Below are positions 1 to 12,206 of a DNA stretch of 64,000 bases, piece by piece. Numbering within the stretch: the stretch's first letter is position 1; every line of letters begins with the position of its first letter. The translations under genes and the position numbers were made by a program. Under the pieces are notes generated by a model. That model saw nothing but the letters and a program-made list of their open reading frames with translations. It did no database searches and was not told the origin of the DNA. Source of the stretch: Lycium barbarum (Eukaryota; Streptophyta; Magnoliopsida; Solanales; Solanaceae); contig NC_083338.1 in assembly GCF_019175385.1 (NCBI RefSeq), positions 90,665,777 to 90,729,776 of the forward strand, read 5' to 3'.

Positions 1-2758
1 TTTCGGCAGAGTTTCCTTTGTTTTACAGACTATCCAAAATAGCCCTGTACACAGCAACACCAACAAAGGCCACACAGGGCTAACAAAACAACGTATAAAC
101 ATATGCGGACCGGCCGCCTCGGCGTATGGGATCGCCCAAACAACATATACACATATCCATGCAGAAAGACCCTAACGCACAAACATGTCCACAGACCTCT
201 AAACAGACCGACAGAATCATATGACGGGACAGGGCCCCCGCCGTACCCAAGTAGTCAGATATACAGAAATATATATACATAGCAAAAGATGTATGTACCA
301 AAAGTGGACTCCGGATCAAAGGGAGTACTCCGAAATAGCATAAAGTGGAGCCTACAGTGGTGGATCACCTGTGTCTGTACCTGCGGGCATGAAACGCAGC
401 CCCCAAGGAAAGGGGGTCAGTATGAAAGATGTACTGAGTATGTAAAGCATAGAGTACAGAAATATGGGCCACAACTGAAAGCAAACAGATACAAAGGGAA
501 GTACTGAATGATATATCAAAATTTGTATCAAAACATATATATATAATGCAAATAAAATCATGCAAAGCTCAGGAACGTGGTCACCACTCGGACGCTGGTG
601 CCACACACAGCATAACACCAGAAGGTTCAAATCTCCGTACATCCCCGAGCACACATATCAGCATAACATATCACCAGCCATATCACAGCATAACTCCAAA
701 CGGAACCCGGCCCTATGGCGAGGTCTCGGGAACTGTAACACAGCATACGGTCGAATTTATGATAGTACGCACGAATCATAACCGGCCCGGGAACCGGTGA
801 ACGAATCATAATAAGGGCACGAGCGGAGTCGTGAGCAAACAATGCAATTTGTATATCAAAATAGTCTTTCGAAACTTGATTACATCATAAGTAATCTCAT
901 TAGTCGAATAATTTGTTAGTACGGAAGTTCATTTCACAAGGTGTTCTCAAAGTGGTACGTATGGCTCAAAATATAGTTTAGTACATTATAGTAATCAAAA
1001 CATTCTTTCATAGAAGACAATTTCATAACCGAAGATCCCTTATCAAAACTTTTCCAAAAAGAGAGCCTAATAGAACAAATAAGGCATCTCGGGGTTAGCG
1101 GGCCCACCTCGGGTCAAGTCGAGGTGGCGAACATGAATTACGTACATTTGGGGTCTATGGGATCATACATAAAGGTTTCGAAGTGATCCGACTACGTTTG
1201 CATAAGTTTCGGACGTTTGGTTACTTTCTAGTCTAAATAGGGTCTTTAAGCTTCAATTGAATTGAATGAATAGTAGCCATTCTCTAATTCGGATTTCGAG
1301 GAGCAGAACTACTCCCGGGGTTCCGATATCAACCTAGCATACTAAGACATGCCAAAAGAAAGAGTGGGGAGCCTTACATACCTTATATACGACTTACGCT
1401 CGCCCAAAACTTACGTCCCGTTTCGCTCAGAATCTGCAAATGGTCAAAGTTACCAATTAGGGATTTCAAGGCTTAAGAATTCGCTTAACTTCATTTTTGT
1501 CTACCGAAATTTCGGCAGCATTTCCCCTATATATATAACACCCCCGAGACTTAGCTCGGCTCAATATATATCAACACAGCAACCCATAAGATCACGAACA
1601 TCATAAGTCATAACAAAATCACTCTAAGGACAATATTCTCTCTTTCTATATAAATCGACAACTTTCATTCAAACGTCACGATACCAAACTAATGTCCACG
1701 CTATTGTATTCATTTACTCGTTCAAGGTTATTCAAACACATTCCAATTACGTTCCAAGCAATATACATAAGTTCAAACGATTCGCTACTTTCCATATTGC
1801 ATCCCAAAACGTCAACAACTACGACGAACTTACTAACTCGCATTGTTTCATTCCACATCCATTCGCGACAACCATAATTCACATTTAAAGTCTTACTTTC
1901 ATAATTATATAAAATAGAAAAAAAAAATCATCTAATTTTCCATAAGGACCCGCAACCATTTTCAATGCCAAATCAACTCGTTAAATATTCATTTACTTCA
2001 TAAATGCCACAACGACGCAACTAACGAACTAGATAGAATTCAATTCACCTTCCCTCCCAACTCACATGGCTCACGGACACATACGAACACACACACACTC
2101 ACGGCTGCACACACATACATCACTACCACAAAATTCTCATTTTATTCCATTCATCATAACATTCATACCAATTCCATAACACAAAAGTGGAAGAATTCTC
2201 ACCTTTCCTTCAAGTTTCAACCCGCCGCAAACGTCGCTCTTGTGCCAAACCAATTATGTCACGTCGGTCTTGCATACACTACAAATACAAGAAAAACAGG
2301 ATTTTTGGATTGAAACCCAAGCAAGGAAAATTATTTGTTGTTGGGAAAAGGGGTTCGGCCGAAGGGAGCTATTGAGCTCTTTTTTTTTGTGCTTTCTTTG
2401 GTTGATTTTTCTTGAAGATTCTAAGGCTAAGCATGCTATATACTTGATTAAGGGTCATGTGGTAATCACATGACCACTTAAAATGGGGCTTGGGCCAAGC
2501 CTTGGCCGGCCACCCCTTACACTTGGGCTCAAATTTTTCTCAAAATTTTTCTTGGCCCAATTCGTAAAATATCGTTTTGTAATTCCCGAAACTAATTTCC
2601 GAAATTCCAATTTTTGCCGTTGGACCTCGTCCACATTTCCACACCAATAGTTTCTTAAACAACATAGACATTTTAATTAAAATCAATTATTTTCTTATAA
2701 CATGCAAGTCTTAATTATTTTCACGATTTCCGATTATGCGAAAACACGGGATATAACA
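1..2758 (-). mobile_element. LTR of a Ty3/Gypsy element, G-like family, 3' end outside window
   Basis: Reading the minus strand, the LTR starts at 2758 with TGTTATATCCCG and runs off the left edge of the window. Its first few hundred bases align by eye with the start of the G LTR (35351 downwards), including the shared GGCCGGCCACC block. It carries the triple-hairpin module (381-437) and the GACGGG...CCCG hairpin (223-243). Upstream of its start (2759-2770) only a short tract reading ctaaagg on the minus strand resembles the polypurine tract of other elements. It may therefore be the 3' LTR of the H interior or a separate insertion. No coding capacity seen. Confidence 0.8.
381..437 (-). other. 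Triple-hairpin module (LTR at 1-2758)
   Basis: Stem 3 CTGCG/CGCAG (381-385, 395-399), stem 2 CCCCC/GGGGG (400-404, 412-416), stem 1 TCAGTA/TACTGA (417-422, 432-437). Confidence 0.6.
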
Positions 2759-3107
2759 CCTTTAGCTTCTTCTGTGCACACTTTCTAATTGGACTTATCT
2801 GCAATATATACATTCAACCCATTTCCTTACTATACTTACCATAACTCACCATAATGATGGCCAGTTTACCATTCCGTATATACAAATTCTCATTATGTAC
2901 CTTTGCTATCCAACTTTCACCTGTATGGGCAACCATTTTCCATCCTAGATTTCAAAATCTTCACGGGTAGGAACGCCTTGGTCACTGTTACTCGTAAATA
3001 CTTGGTTGTTGACTCCTTTGATTTCCGCTTGCCGCTATTAGGTAACAAGATATAACAAATGCACATACATAGGAAATTTTGATAAGATCTCATATACCTG
3101 TAGTTGA

Positions 3108-3518
3108 TCAGTCTCTAGTCCGATCCGGTGATCTAGAAGGTAAAGTGTGATCCTCGTCATCGTCTGCCCGCCATCTACTCGTCTGACCTTCATCGTCTTC
3201 TTCATCTGAATCCGGGGAATGTAGATAACCGGGCAACTCCTAGTTTACCGATGACCAAGACAGGGGGCTGGAATAATCAGTAACACTTACCGGGGTAGCC
3301 GGTCTGACGTGGTGCCCTGCCATAGGAGAAATTGGTATGGCTTCAGGGACCGCCTCCCTGGATATCAAAAACTCTGGAGGAATTGTCGCTGGGTCCTCCG
3401 AGGGGTCAGTCTCGATAGAATAACTGAGGCTCCTCCTACTCGGTCCTGGAGCCTAGGGTCCCGAATTTACCCTAGGGGCCTTCTTAGCACCCCCGGTATC
3501 TGAAGCTGGCCTCTTCAT
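3108..3518 (-). pseudogene. Unidentified acidic, Pro/Ser-rich ORF in the gag position of H
   Basis: An ATG at 3518 opens one frame of 137 codons ending in TGA at 3108-3110. It is broken by two TAG codons (3453-3455 and 3240-3242), both of which could derive from CAG. The product begins MKRPASDTGGAKKAPR, a basic stretch. It continues with a Pro/Ser/Glu-rich middle (TDPSEDPATIPPEF) and ends with an acidic tract (SDEEDDEGQ, then DDDED). It has none of the motifs seen in the gags here: no LRDV..WY block, no zinc knuckle. Its position directly after the leader is where gag starts in A, B, C and G. I do not recognise the family. It may be a captured coding fragment or a divergent Gag N-terminus. 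The single shared frame with only C-to-T type stops is what suggests a formerly translated ORF. Confidence 0.45.
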
Positions 3519-3650
3519 CTCTCGCAAATCTGCACCTACCTACAAGAAAAGAGGTCAGAAACAATCTTTCCTAGGTTCAGGCTCTATCGCACGATCTAAG
3601 ACAGAAGGAAGGATGACACCCTAAATGTCCTGTAGCTTCCTATTTATAGA

Positions 3651-3666
3651 TGTGGTGTACAACACA
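3651..3666 (-). other. Leader hairpin with self-complementary loop (H)
   Basis: On the minus strand a TGTG/CACA stem closes a loop containing the palindrome TGTACA (3656-3661). It is equivalent in position to the hairpins in E, A, G, C and B. Confidence 0.5.
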
Positions 3667-3719
3667 CCGATAAACAAGACTCTACTAGACACGATCTGTA
3701 GACATTCCGAGGATGAACT

Positions 3720-3731
3720 GCTCTGATACCA
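3720..3731 (-). other. Primer binding site, initiator tRNA-Met (H)
   Basis: On the minus strand the LTR ends TGACA and is followed by AAAG and TGGTATCAGAGC. This is complementary to the 3' end of plant initiator tRNA-Met and identifies 3736-6274 as a 5' LTR. Confidence 0.85.
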
Positions 3732-4213
3732 CTTTTGTCACGACCCATCCCCGTGGGCCATGACTCGTGCCCGAGCTGGACACCCATGTGTACCATTCAA
3801 ATATAATCGAACTGATACCATAGGTTTTCAATCGATCACATCGTAATAACATACGCACGCCGACGAGGCTGCCACTGTATATATATCATTATACTACGCA
3901 GGCCGACAAGGCTGCCACTACATATTAGTATATTACGCAAGCCGACAAGGCTGCTACAGCGACAGGGCATCCACAATGACCATACAGACACAACTGATCA
4001 TATCTGAACACAACCCACATACATGTCTATAGACCTCTAAGAGTTCAACAGTGAAATATGACGGGATAGGGCCCCGTCGTACCCCTAAACAACATATACA
4101 CATATACATCAAAAAGGATATGTACCAAAACCTGGGCTCCAGAACAACGGAGCTCTCCAAAACAGCAGAAAGGAAATCCTAAGCTAACGGATCACCAAAG
4201 CGAGTATCTGCAC

Positions 4214-4271
4214 CTGCGGGCATGAAACGCAGCCCCCCGAAGAAAGGAGGTCAGTACAGAATATATACTGA
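4214..4271 (-). other. Triple-hairpin module (H LTR)
   Basis: Stem 3 is CTGCG/CGCAG (4214-4218, 4228-4232), stem 2 is a C-run with GGAGG (to 4250), and stem 1 is TCAGTA/TACTGA (4251-4256, 4266-4271). The three stems are packed end to end. Confidence 0.6.
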
Positions 4272-4397
4272 GCATGTAAAGCATGAAAAACAATAAACAG
4301 GATCATAACTGAAACAGAAGTATAGAAAATAGGTACGATGTCCAGAATACCAAAACACTTGCCTTGGAAACATAAATCATGCATGTCAATATCATAT

Positions 4398-4400
<3 letters not shown>

Positions 4401-4465
<65 letters not shown>
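4401..4465. repeat. (AT)n microsatellite in H LTR
   Basis: Uninterrupted alternating AT. A tract at a similar LTR position occurs in E (13722-13779) and in the A 5' LTR (near 44120-44151). Confidence 0.95.
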
Positions 4466-4467
<2 letters not shown>

Positions 4468-6274
4468 GTACCCGGCCCTCTTGTGAGGGACTTGGTGAAT
4501 AAAGTCATCATATGCCCTCCAGGCCGTCATAACATATCATCATATCATCAAATCGCCATACCATCATATCATCATATCATCATATATATATACCGTACCC
4601 GGCCCTAGTGAAGGACTCGGTGAACAATGCAGTGAAACTGTGCACAATAACATACCCGGCCCGAGACTCGGTGAAAGATATATTGAGGCATGCACGAGCA
4701 GAGTAGTGATAAACTATATGCAATTTAAAACATTTTCAAGACCCAAAAGAATAATCAACACGAATTTACCATTTGAAAATTAAGACAATAGTCGTATCAA
4801 ATACCTTTTGAATGCCACTCGGAAACATATCACACATCCCTTGAACGTCATTATAAGTATATTTCAAAGCTTTAAGGATATCATATGTCACTATAGTATG
4901 AAACACCTTATAGGAGTCCAGTCACAAGTTATCATAAAGTTCCCAAGAATAGGAACGGATGTATATCGACTAGTATCCAACGTACAGAAAACTGAAGAGG
5001 GAGGCTCAATCCCTCGAGAGTTCTAACATCAAGAAGTAAATAAGGATTATAAATCACATCCCAAGTCTGTGAATAGAATTACCCCAAAGTTTATACCATT
5101 TATCATTTAGATCTAGGACATGCCGAAAGAAAGAAGGGACAGCTTTACATACCTGTTAGCGACTATTCGTGAATCCTTTCGCCTCGTCGCTCTTTTAGCC
5201 TATTTATATAAGAGTAACGTTATCGTTAGTAACTATATTTTACAGTTCACAAATCGATAGCCAGTTTCTTACAGAACCTATATTTCAACTTATATATTCT
5301 CGTTTAGGGTTTTCTATTATCTAAAGACTTTAACGGAAATCGGGCAGCACTTCCCCTATATATTCGCCTATCCCGAATTTCCAATTGCTCTCCTGTTGAC
5401 ACAGAAATACCAACAACAACATATGGACATAATCATATCTTCAATTCTTTCAATTCAACAAAAATAACATGTTCATATCAACACAACTTCAACCTTAACT
5501 TTCTAATTCTTTCCATTCCTTCACCATTTAATCCATGATAACAATAACTATAATGCAACTTAAATTTAATTTACCATGTCTAATTAAAACCGCCCCCTAC
5601 ACGGTTCAATTTACATTTCAACACCAACATCTACAACTTCTTATGTTTATCACATATCTACAAATTTATACAAGCTTAAATTGTCTCCAAAATGTGTATA
5701 GAAAGATATCAAATCTTACCTTGATCAACTTGGCTTCTTAACCTTGCTAATCTCTTGGATGTTACAACAATTTCACACCTCAAATTCCCCTTTTCTTCAA
5801 CCTCTCTCTCGGCTAGAATTGCTCCATGGCCGAGAGCTTCATAGTTTTGCCTTTTTTTTTGTTCTTAGTTGTTCAATTGATGAAGAAAATGACTTATGAG
5901 TCATATAGAAACTATTTATATGCCCCTCCTAGGCTCTACACGTGCCCGCCCCCCCCCCCTCCCCCCGAATGTGTCATCTAGTTGATGATTTGTTCTTTTT
6001 TTTATCTAATTAAAATCGGGTGGGGCCCACTTGTATAATTAACTTTAATTAATTTTATTAATCAATAATTCCCACTTAATAATCTAATCACAATTAATTA
6101 ATTCCTAATCTCAAATAATAATATTTTTACACTAAATAAAATTTATAAACAATTAGTTCTAATTTAGAAATTGAAAATTAAGGGTTTCTATTTCATGTCT
6201 GGGAAGGGTTCCGTCTTTAACTCGCGTCGATTCTTTTCCGAATAACTCGACGTATAAAAATACGGGGTATAACA

Positions 6275-7730
6275 TTCTGTTAAGTCCTTAACTAATGAAA
6301 AACCCTAATCGAGGAAGTATGAGTTAAAGAATGAGTCCTATAGGCGATTGGCTACAAATTTACGAATTAGAAAGTATAGTTTACTAACGATAGCGTTACT
6401 TTTATATTAAATAGGATAAAGGGGCGACGAAGCGAACGAGATTACGATTAATCATTAACAGGTATGTAAAGCTTACCCTTCTTTCTTTTTGGCATGATCC
6501 TTGTAAAACAAACAGACGACGTGTATATGATTCCAAAGAAATTCCTATTCTTAGAGCCACTAGGATGGCCAATGTTCTTGATTTCCAGAAGCTATTTCAT
6601 TATGTCTTGATACGTTCATATGATTCTAGAAGTTCTATTTTGATATAATCCATAGTGACATTCGAAAGGTACTTGATATGACTATTGTCTTGATTTTCGA
6701 GTGATAGCTTGTTTTGATTGTTCTATCGAGTCTCAGATATGATTTAACTTGCATATGGTTGCTCACTACTCTACTCGTGCATGCCTCAATATGTCTTTCA
6801 CCGAGTCCTAGGCCGGGTATGTTATCGTGCACAGTTTCACTGCATTGTTCACCGAGTCTCTCACTAGAGGGCCGGAATATGATATATATATATATACGAT
6901 GGTGTTATGCTGTGTTATGGCGTTATCATGTGTTTATGGAGTTATGCTGTGTTATGGCGCCAAAGACGAGGTGGCGGCCATGTTCACCGAGGCCCATAAT
7001 GGGCCGGGTATGATATATGATATTGATATGCATGATTTATGTTTCAAAAGGGCAAGTGTTTTTGTATTTTGGACATTGTACTTGTTTGTTGTACCCCCTA
7101 TTTCAGTTATGATCCTTTTTACTGTATTTCATGCTTTATATACTCAGTACATATTCTGTACTGACCCCCTTTCTTCAGGGGGCTGCGTTTCATGCCCGCA
7201 GGTACAGATAGTCGGTTTGGTGACCCTCCAGCATAGGACTTCTACTCAGCTATCTTGGAGAGCTCCGTTGTTCCGGAGTCTAGACTTTTAGTACAGATCT
7301 TATGATATATATATATGTATGTTCATCCAGGGTTACGACAGGGCCCTGTCCCGTCATATTTCACTGTTAGTACTCTTAGAGGTCTGTAGACATATGTGTG
7401 GGTTGTGTATAAGTTTCGTTCAGCCGTGTTTATACGATGTGCTATGATATGATATCCGTATGTAGTGGCAGCCTTGTCGGCTTGCATATTGCATGATATG
7501 GATGAGTAGTGGCGGCCTTGTCGGCTTGCGTATCGTCTTATGATTTGACCAGTTGCGACTCCTCAGGAGACAGTTTATCTGAATATACATATATGACGAC
7601 GTTTGAACCATTAGAGTTCCTTTGCAAGTTTCCATATTACTCATAGATTCAGTTTGATTATATGTAACAGGTTCATATACGGGTGTCCAGTTCGGGCACT
7701 AGTCATGGCCCACGGGGTTGGGTCGTGACA
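6275..7730 (+). mobile_element. 5' LTR of element E, 5' part missing
   Basis: It corresponds to the E 3' LTR from about 13113 to 14633 but lacks roughly the first 900 bases, which are replaced by the inverted H LTR ending at 6274. It ends GGTCGTGACA and is followed by a primer binding site, so it is a 5' LTR. It carries the triple hairpin (7144-7201) and a GACAGGGCCCTGTC palindrome at the place of the downstream hairpin (about 7336-7355). ORFs here are shadows of LTR sequence. Confidence 0.85.
7144..7201 (+). other. Triple-hairpin module (E 5' LTR)
   Basis: Stem 1 TCAGTAC/GTACTGA (7144-7150, 7158-7164), stem 2 CCCCC/GGGGG (7165-7169, 7178-7182), stem 3 CTGCG/CGCAG (7183-7187, 7197-7201). A TTTATATA sequence lies just upstream. 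Confidence 0.65.
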
Positions 7731-7734
7731 AAAG

Positions 7735-7746
7735 TGGTATCCGAGC
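7735..7746 (+). other. Primer binding site of E, one mismatch
   Basis: The sequence is TGGTATCCGAGC, differing at one base from the initiator tRNA-Met complement seen in H, G and D. Confidence 0.8.
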
Positions 7747-7799
7747 AGTTCATCCTAGGAGTGTCTACAGACCGTGTCTAGTAGAGTCTTGTTTATCGG

Positions 7800-7815
7800 T
7801 GTGTTGTACACCACA
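7800..7815 (+). other. Leader hairpin with self-complementary loop (E)
   Basis: TGTG/CACA stem, loop TTGTACAC containing the palindrome TGTACA (7805-7810). Confidence 0.5.
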
Positions 7816-10800
7816 TCTATAAACAGGAAGCTACAGGACATTTAGGATGTTTCCTTTCTTTCATATCTAAGATCGTGCGATAGATCCCAGCCATAGGAAA
7901 TGAAATTCCTTTTACTAACTCTTGATTTCAGTTGAAGAACAATATCGATAGAAGAAAGCGACTGATGATATTGGAAGTTACAAAGTACACAGGTAAGCAA
8001 CGATTCGAAAGATGCATGTCGGATAAGGTAAAAATATCGAAGTATGATTGAAACGTAAAGTTGAAGAATTAAAGGGAAGGTAGATAGGAAGGTATAACAG
8101 GACAAGTCGTTAAAGGATCAGGTACGTCTCGAGGTGCGATATGTGAGGTAAGTTCCGACACCTTTATACCTTTTACTTAAAACTGGGAGCCCTGTGTGTC
8201 TCTGATACGATATAATATATACGTATATATGTTGGCCCTGTGAGGCATTTTTGGTATTTCCTACGTGCAGGTTTTGGGATAGTAAGAAATACAGATGAAA
8301 CTCTGCCAAAATTTTCCCAGAAATAGAAAAAGGAAAGAATAAGATATAAGTCCATAATATGTCTTGAAAGTCGATACCGACAGGGGAATTTTTTTTATGT
8401 TGGACTAAAGCTTTAAGAGATACCCTCCATGTCATCCGTAAGTTTGGAATTCATTTGAACGGACCAGAATACTTTCCAGCCACATTTTACCTTAGAAAAA
8501 GGCTCATGTTGAAGAGCAAAAACGTCCAGCAATTAAGTTTCACTTTTATTGGAAGAGTACAAAGCATACAATGAATAGTTTATGAACTAAATAGTTCGTT
8601 CATGACCCAAGAACAAATCTGGAAGTAAACTATGTGAATCAAGCATTAGGAGTCCCGTGGTGCTTGTCGGATTCTAATTCTTCTTCTTGTGGTGGTTGGA
8701 GAATACTTCATGGTGACATTCTATTAGTTCTTAATCAACTAATTGGAGATGGAATTTGTGGAAGGAAAACCTAAACTTGTGGGTTGTCTAGGATCATGTA
8801 TTTCATATGTTGTTGATGAAACGTTAGGATGATTTGGAAGGGCTTGTGATACTAAGGGATGATTTAGAAAAAGGTGACAACTCTTAACAAAACATTTTAT
8901 CGAGGTATCGAGTGAACCGATAAGTAGGGATAAATTACGACGGGTTTTATAGTTAAAAGGAGTAATAGTATGATTGAGATAAAAGTACGGAGGAGGAAGA
9001 ATTATGATGAATTATGAAGGTATTGATAAGACAGCTTGTGAGATATTAAGGATAAGATTGATCAGAAAGGGTGAAGGGTAAAGTATGCCTACTCCACAGA
9101 GTGTAATTAAAACATAGTATGAATCGTGAATAAGGTTAGGAAGTGTTACGTTATAGGATTGATTACGAACAGGATGTAATGTGAATACCATAAGGATTGT
9201 TATAGAAATGAGTAAAGCCTAGCAAGGAAGTAACTAAAGGATATGATGTGATTAGTGTGAAACGGAAAAAGCAAATGTAGAACAAATAAGAAAGACTTAC
9301 CAAGTACTATAGGGAAAGTTGAAGTCAAGTGGTAACGAAAGTAAAAGCGAGCACAGAAAGAGAAGAAGTTAATTGAAAGAAGAAGATAGGAAGAAAGCGA
9401 GTGGGATTACAGTGTAGCGATGTGTTATGACGAGTATAGCTAAGAAAACGAGTAATATAAGCGACAGAATTGTGAAAGACCAACCTACAGGAAGATGAGC
9501 AACGAGACAAAATGAATGCCAGAAATGACTGGTATGATAAGAACAAATAGGGATGAACAGAATATGTTTTGAAAATGAGAAAGGGGTTATGTAGAAATAG
9601 TGTTTACCGAAGGATACATGAGTAGCATGAAATTCCTCGTGCATAAAATAAAAGATGGACATTGACTGGAGAAATGAAAGGAATACTAAAGGAAGCACCC
9701 AAGACAGACGTAATTAATTGAATATGAGTATAGAATAAAAGGGAAATATATAGCCACGAACTTAAGGTGTAGTACGACGAGAAGGTGGAAGACAAGACCA
9801 CTATTAAAACGAATTTGATATGATTTTGAGTAAGTCAGAAGTTAGCGTTGGGTATACAACAAGGGTGAAAGAGCATGAGGCATAAAGCAACATTGCGTGT
9901 ATGTGACTTCACCTCGGAAATAGTAAAATCCTTAAAGGACAAGGATTGTGGATTTGCGAAACAAATGACGTATTGTGAACTTATTAGAGGAAACAGATGA
10001 TATCCGTTGAGATAAAGATAATACTACAAGAGAATTTTGGACACTTATCATCGGAATATAAGTGCTACTTAATTGAGAATTTGAAACGACTATAACCACT
10101 AGCTAATTACTGATCGGAATAAATGGAATGTGGCTTTGGATAAATCGTTACATTAATTATATTACTCGAGTACCAACCATCAGATAAAATTTTGTACTAT
10201 ATATCGAGAGTCTCATCGCCTCGTGATTGTGTGGAGGTTTCATACATGGGTAATCTAAGTTATAGATGATATAAAGGAAGACATGGATATGGTGCAGTAT
10301 ACCAACTGTATTGGAAAAGAATCATATGAATTTGGAAATGGTAAATGGGGACATAAAGTAGAATATAAATAGATAATGATGTGGGTACACCCTAAAGGGG
10401 GGAAGCGGATGAGAAAGATGCAAGTGTAAGATGAAAACAACCGACACTGCGACACATTTAATGTGAATATTTTAACTTCAAGTGAGATCCCTTGCTGAGA
10501 CAAGTTAGTAAGATTTGAAAGCCAGCAATAAACGGATAGAAGTCAAGATGGTATTTGAGACAGTGCTGAGAATTATTGGTAAAGACCTTGGATAATATAA
10601 CATCAGAAGGTGGATGCTTATAAAAAGGAAGAATACGACAAGAGAATGGTAACGAGTAACTCAAAAGATATTATAAGGGATAGCAAGTCTATACTAGATT
10701 AGAAGTTAAGACGTTGGCAACAGAGTTCTTGGCCAATGATATTGTGACACATGTAGCAAAGGAGAAAGGATAGGAAACCTCCTATAGTAGGATATGAGAA

Positions 10801-12170
10801 AATCAAATGGCGAATGAAGGAAGGGAAAGGAGCGTGACAAGATAGACCGCAACTGAGTTTTAGTACAAATAAGATATGCAAAACGGGATGAACCAGGAGA
10901 AGGAAAGACTATGACTAAGATTGGATGCACTTTGTTCGAATTGTACAAGAATAGTTATGCAATCTACGAATATTTGTATGCTAAGGATGAAACCTAGTAA
11001 GTACTTGATAAGAAGGGTAAGAATTCAGTAACAACAATGCGGTTGCAATATGTTGGGTACACCAAAGAAAGGTGTAAGATGGTTTGAGGCAAAACTATAG
11101 AGATATAATTAGTATTGAGGGCAAAAGCCATAGTTGAGCCTTGATATCAATTGAAAGAGATAAGAGAAGCATATAGGATCTGCATAAAGACTAGTGTGGC
11201 GACGCTAAGGTATTTTCTAGGCTGATTTGAGCACCTACACATACCCGTGTAAAGATTGCAATAAGATGCGTAAGAGGAGGACTAAGAGCAAATTTGAGCA
11301 AAGGGGCAATAGAAGAGGTTGAGTCAAAAATAGAGAAACGACCCGAGATAATGTGCCTAAAATATTCCAAGTTGGAATAAGGGAAGTTGTGAAATGGTTT
11401 AACCGAGACGATCAGAACAAGCGGGTTACTGGTTACTGGATGACAGCGAAGTTATAATATGATAGAACCCTAGCACTATTTGATAGACAAACCTATAGAT
11501 CGAGATCAAGAACTAAAAGCAAGTGATAGTTAAAAACCTTTAAAGGAAAGTCAGAAAGTGACACATGATGCTGAGGATTCCAGAATACAGACTGTAGCAA
11601 CAGAGTAAAGCAAGGATGTTGGAGTGGAAAAATGTTACCCTCTGGGAAATTTTGTTTTACTCGCAGAACCTGTGAAGGGTCTGCAGGTTACCAGGGGCAT
11701 GCAATACTCCATGGATATTAAAGTCTGATGAATCGATGGAGGACGTCTGCGCGTTATAAAAATATTATTCAAAGATTAAAAGATAAGATGAAGGGAACGA
11801 TATCTTAAGGGAGTAACTATAGGAGAAGAAGGAGTCGATTTATGACTACGTGCACCATGAGTACAAGTCCGAATCAACCAGTGACAGTACAACTGAACAC
11901 TACGCAGACAAGAGAGACAGTAACATTTCAGCGGAAGAGCTCGCAATACAATTGACAACCGACTGCGAAGTAAAGAGGAGAGTAAAGGCAATGAGGTGGA
12001 ATTATTACCTCGAGAAGCAACAGAAAGAGGAAATATTATAGGAATGACTATGTAGAGATCTGGAAAGCGTAATAGTGAATTATAGTGAATCGACAAAGGG
12101 AAGAGGTATGTAAAGGGCATAATTAAATAAGAGAACCGTTGAGGAAGTATTGGGAGTTCAAGACCAGTTT

Positions 12171-12206
12171 AACATTCGAGGACGGATTTTCTAAAGGGGG
12201 GAAGGA
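12171..12206 (+). other. Degenerate hairpin and polypurine tract of E
   Basis: AACATTCG-AGGA is followed by a mutated right arm (CGGATTTT), then the polypurine tract AAAGGGGGGAAGGA (12193-12206) directly abutting the 3' LTR. Confidence 0.8.

Larger units (their letters stand above)
2759..3735 (-). mobile_element. Interior remnant of element H (leader plus unidentified ORF)
   Basis: About 1 kb lies between two LTRs of different families. From 3735 downwards it has a primer binding site, then the leader shared by the other elements here, including the hairpin at 3651-3666, then an ORF-like stretch (3108-3518). The remaining 350 bases show no recognisable gag, pol or hairpin-polypurine-tract motif, so the rest of the interior has been lost or replaced. 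Confidence 0.7.
3736..6274 (-). mobile_element. 5' LTR of element H
   Basis: The LTR is 2539 bp, starting TGTTATACCCCG (minus strand, at 6274) and ending GGTCGTGACA (3736). Its start matches the start of the E 3' LTR at 12207, so H and E are one LTR family in opposite orientation. It contains the triple-hairpin module (4214-4271), the GACGGG/CCCGTC hairpin (4060-4078), copies of the CCCGGCCC...ACTCGGTGAA motif, an (AT)n tract and a C-rich tract near 5950. Its right end abuts a truncated E LTR. Confidence 0.85.
7731..12206 (+). mobile_element. Non-coding interior of element E (LARD-like)
   Basis: About 4.5 kb lies between the primer binding site and the polypurine tract with no gag or pol similarity in any frame. 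The ORFs present are short and unrelated to retroelement proteins. The plus strand is strongly purine-rich (many AAGGAAG-type words). The first 120 bases are the leader shared with the coding elements. A segment near 9840-9950 aligns by eye with the minus strand of L around 62680-62800, and more weakly with D near 19780, so the non-coding interior is an inherited sequence rather than filler. Mobilisation would need proteins in trans; the LTRs of E match those of A. Confidence 0.8.

Noticed and set aside
1..3735. LTR at 1-2758 as the certain 3' LTR of H
   Set aside because: Its sequence belongs to the G-like family, whereas the 5' LTR of H belongs to the A/E family; only a short ctaaagg tract supports a link.
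6827..7291. 154- and 147-codon ORFs in the E LTRs (6827-7291, 13853-14296)
   Set aside because: They read through LTR repeats and the triple-hairpin module; similarity between them reflects LTR identity only.
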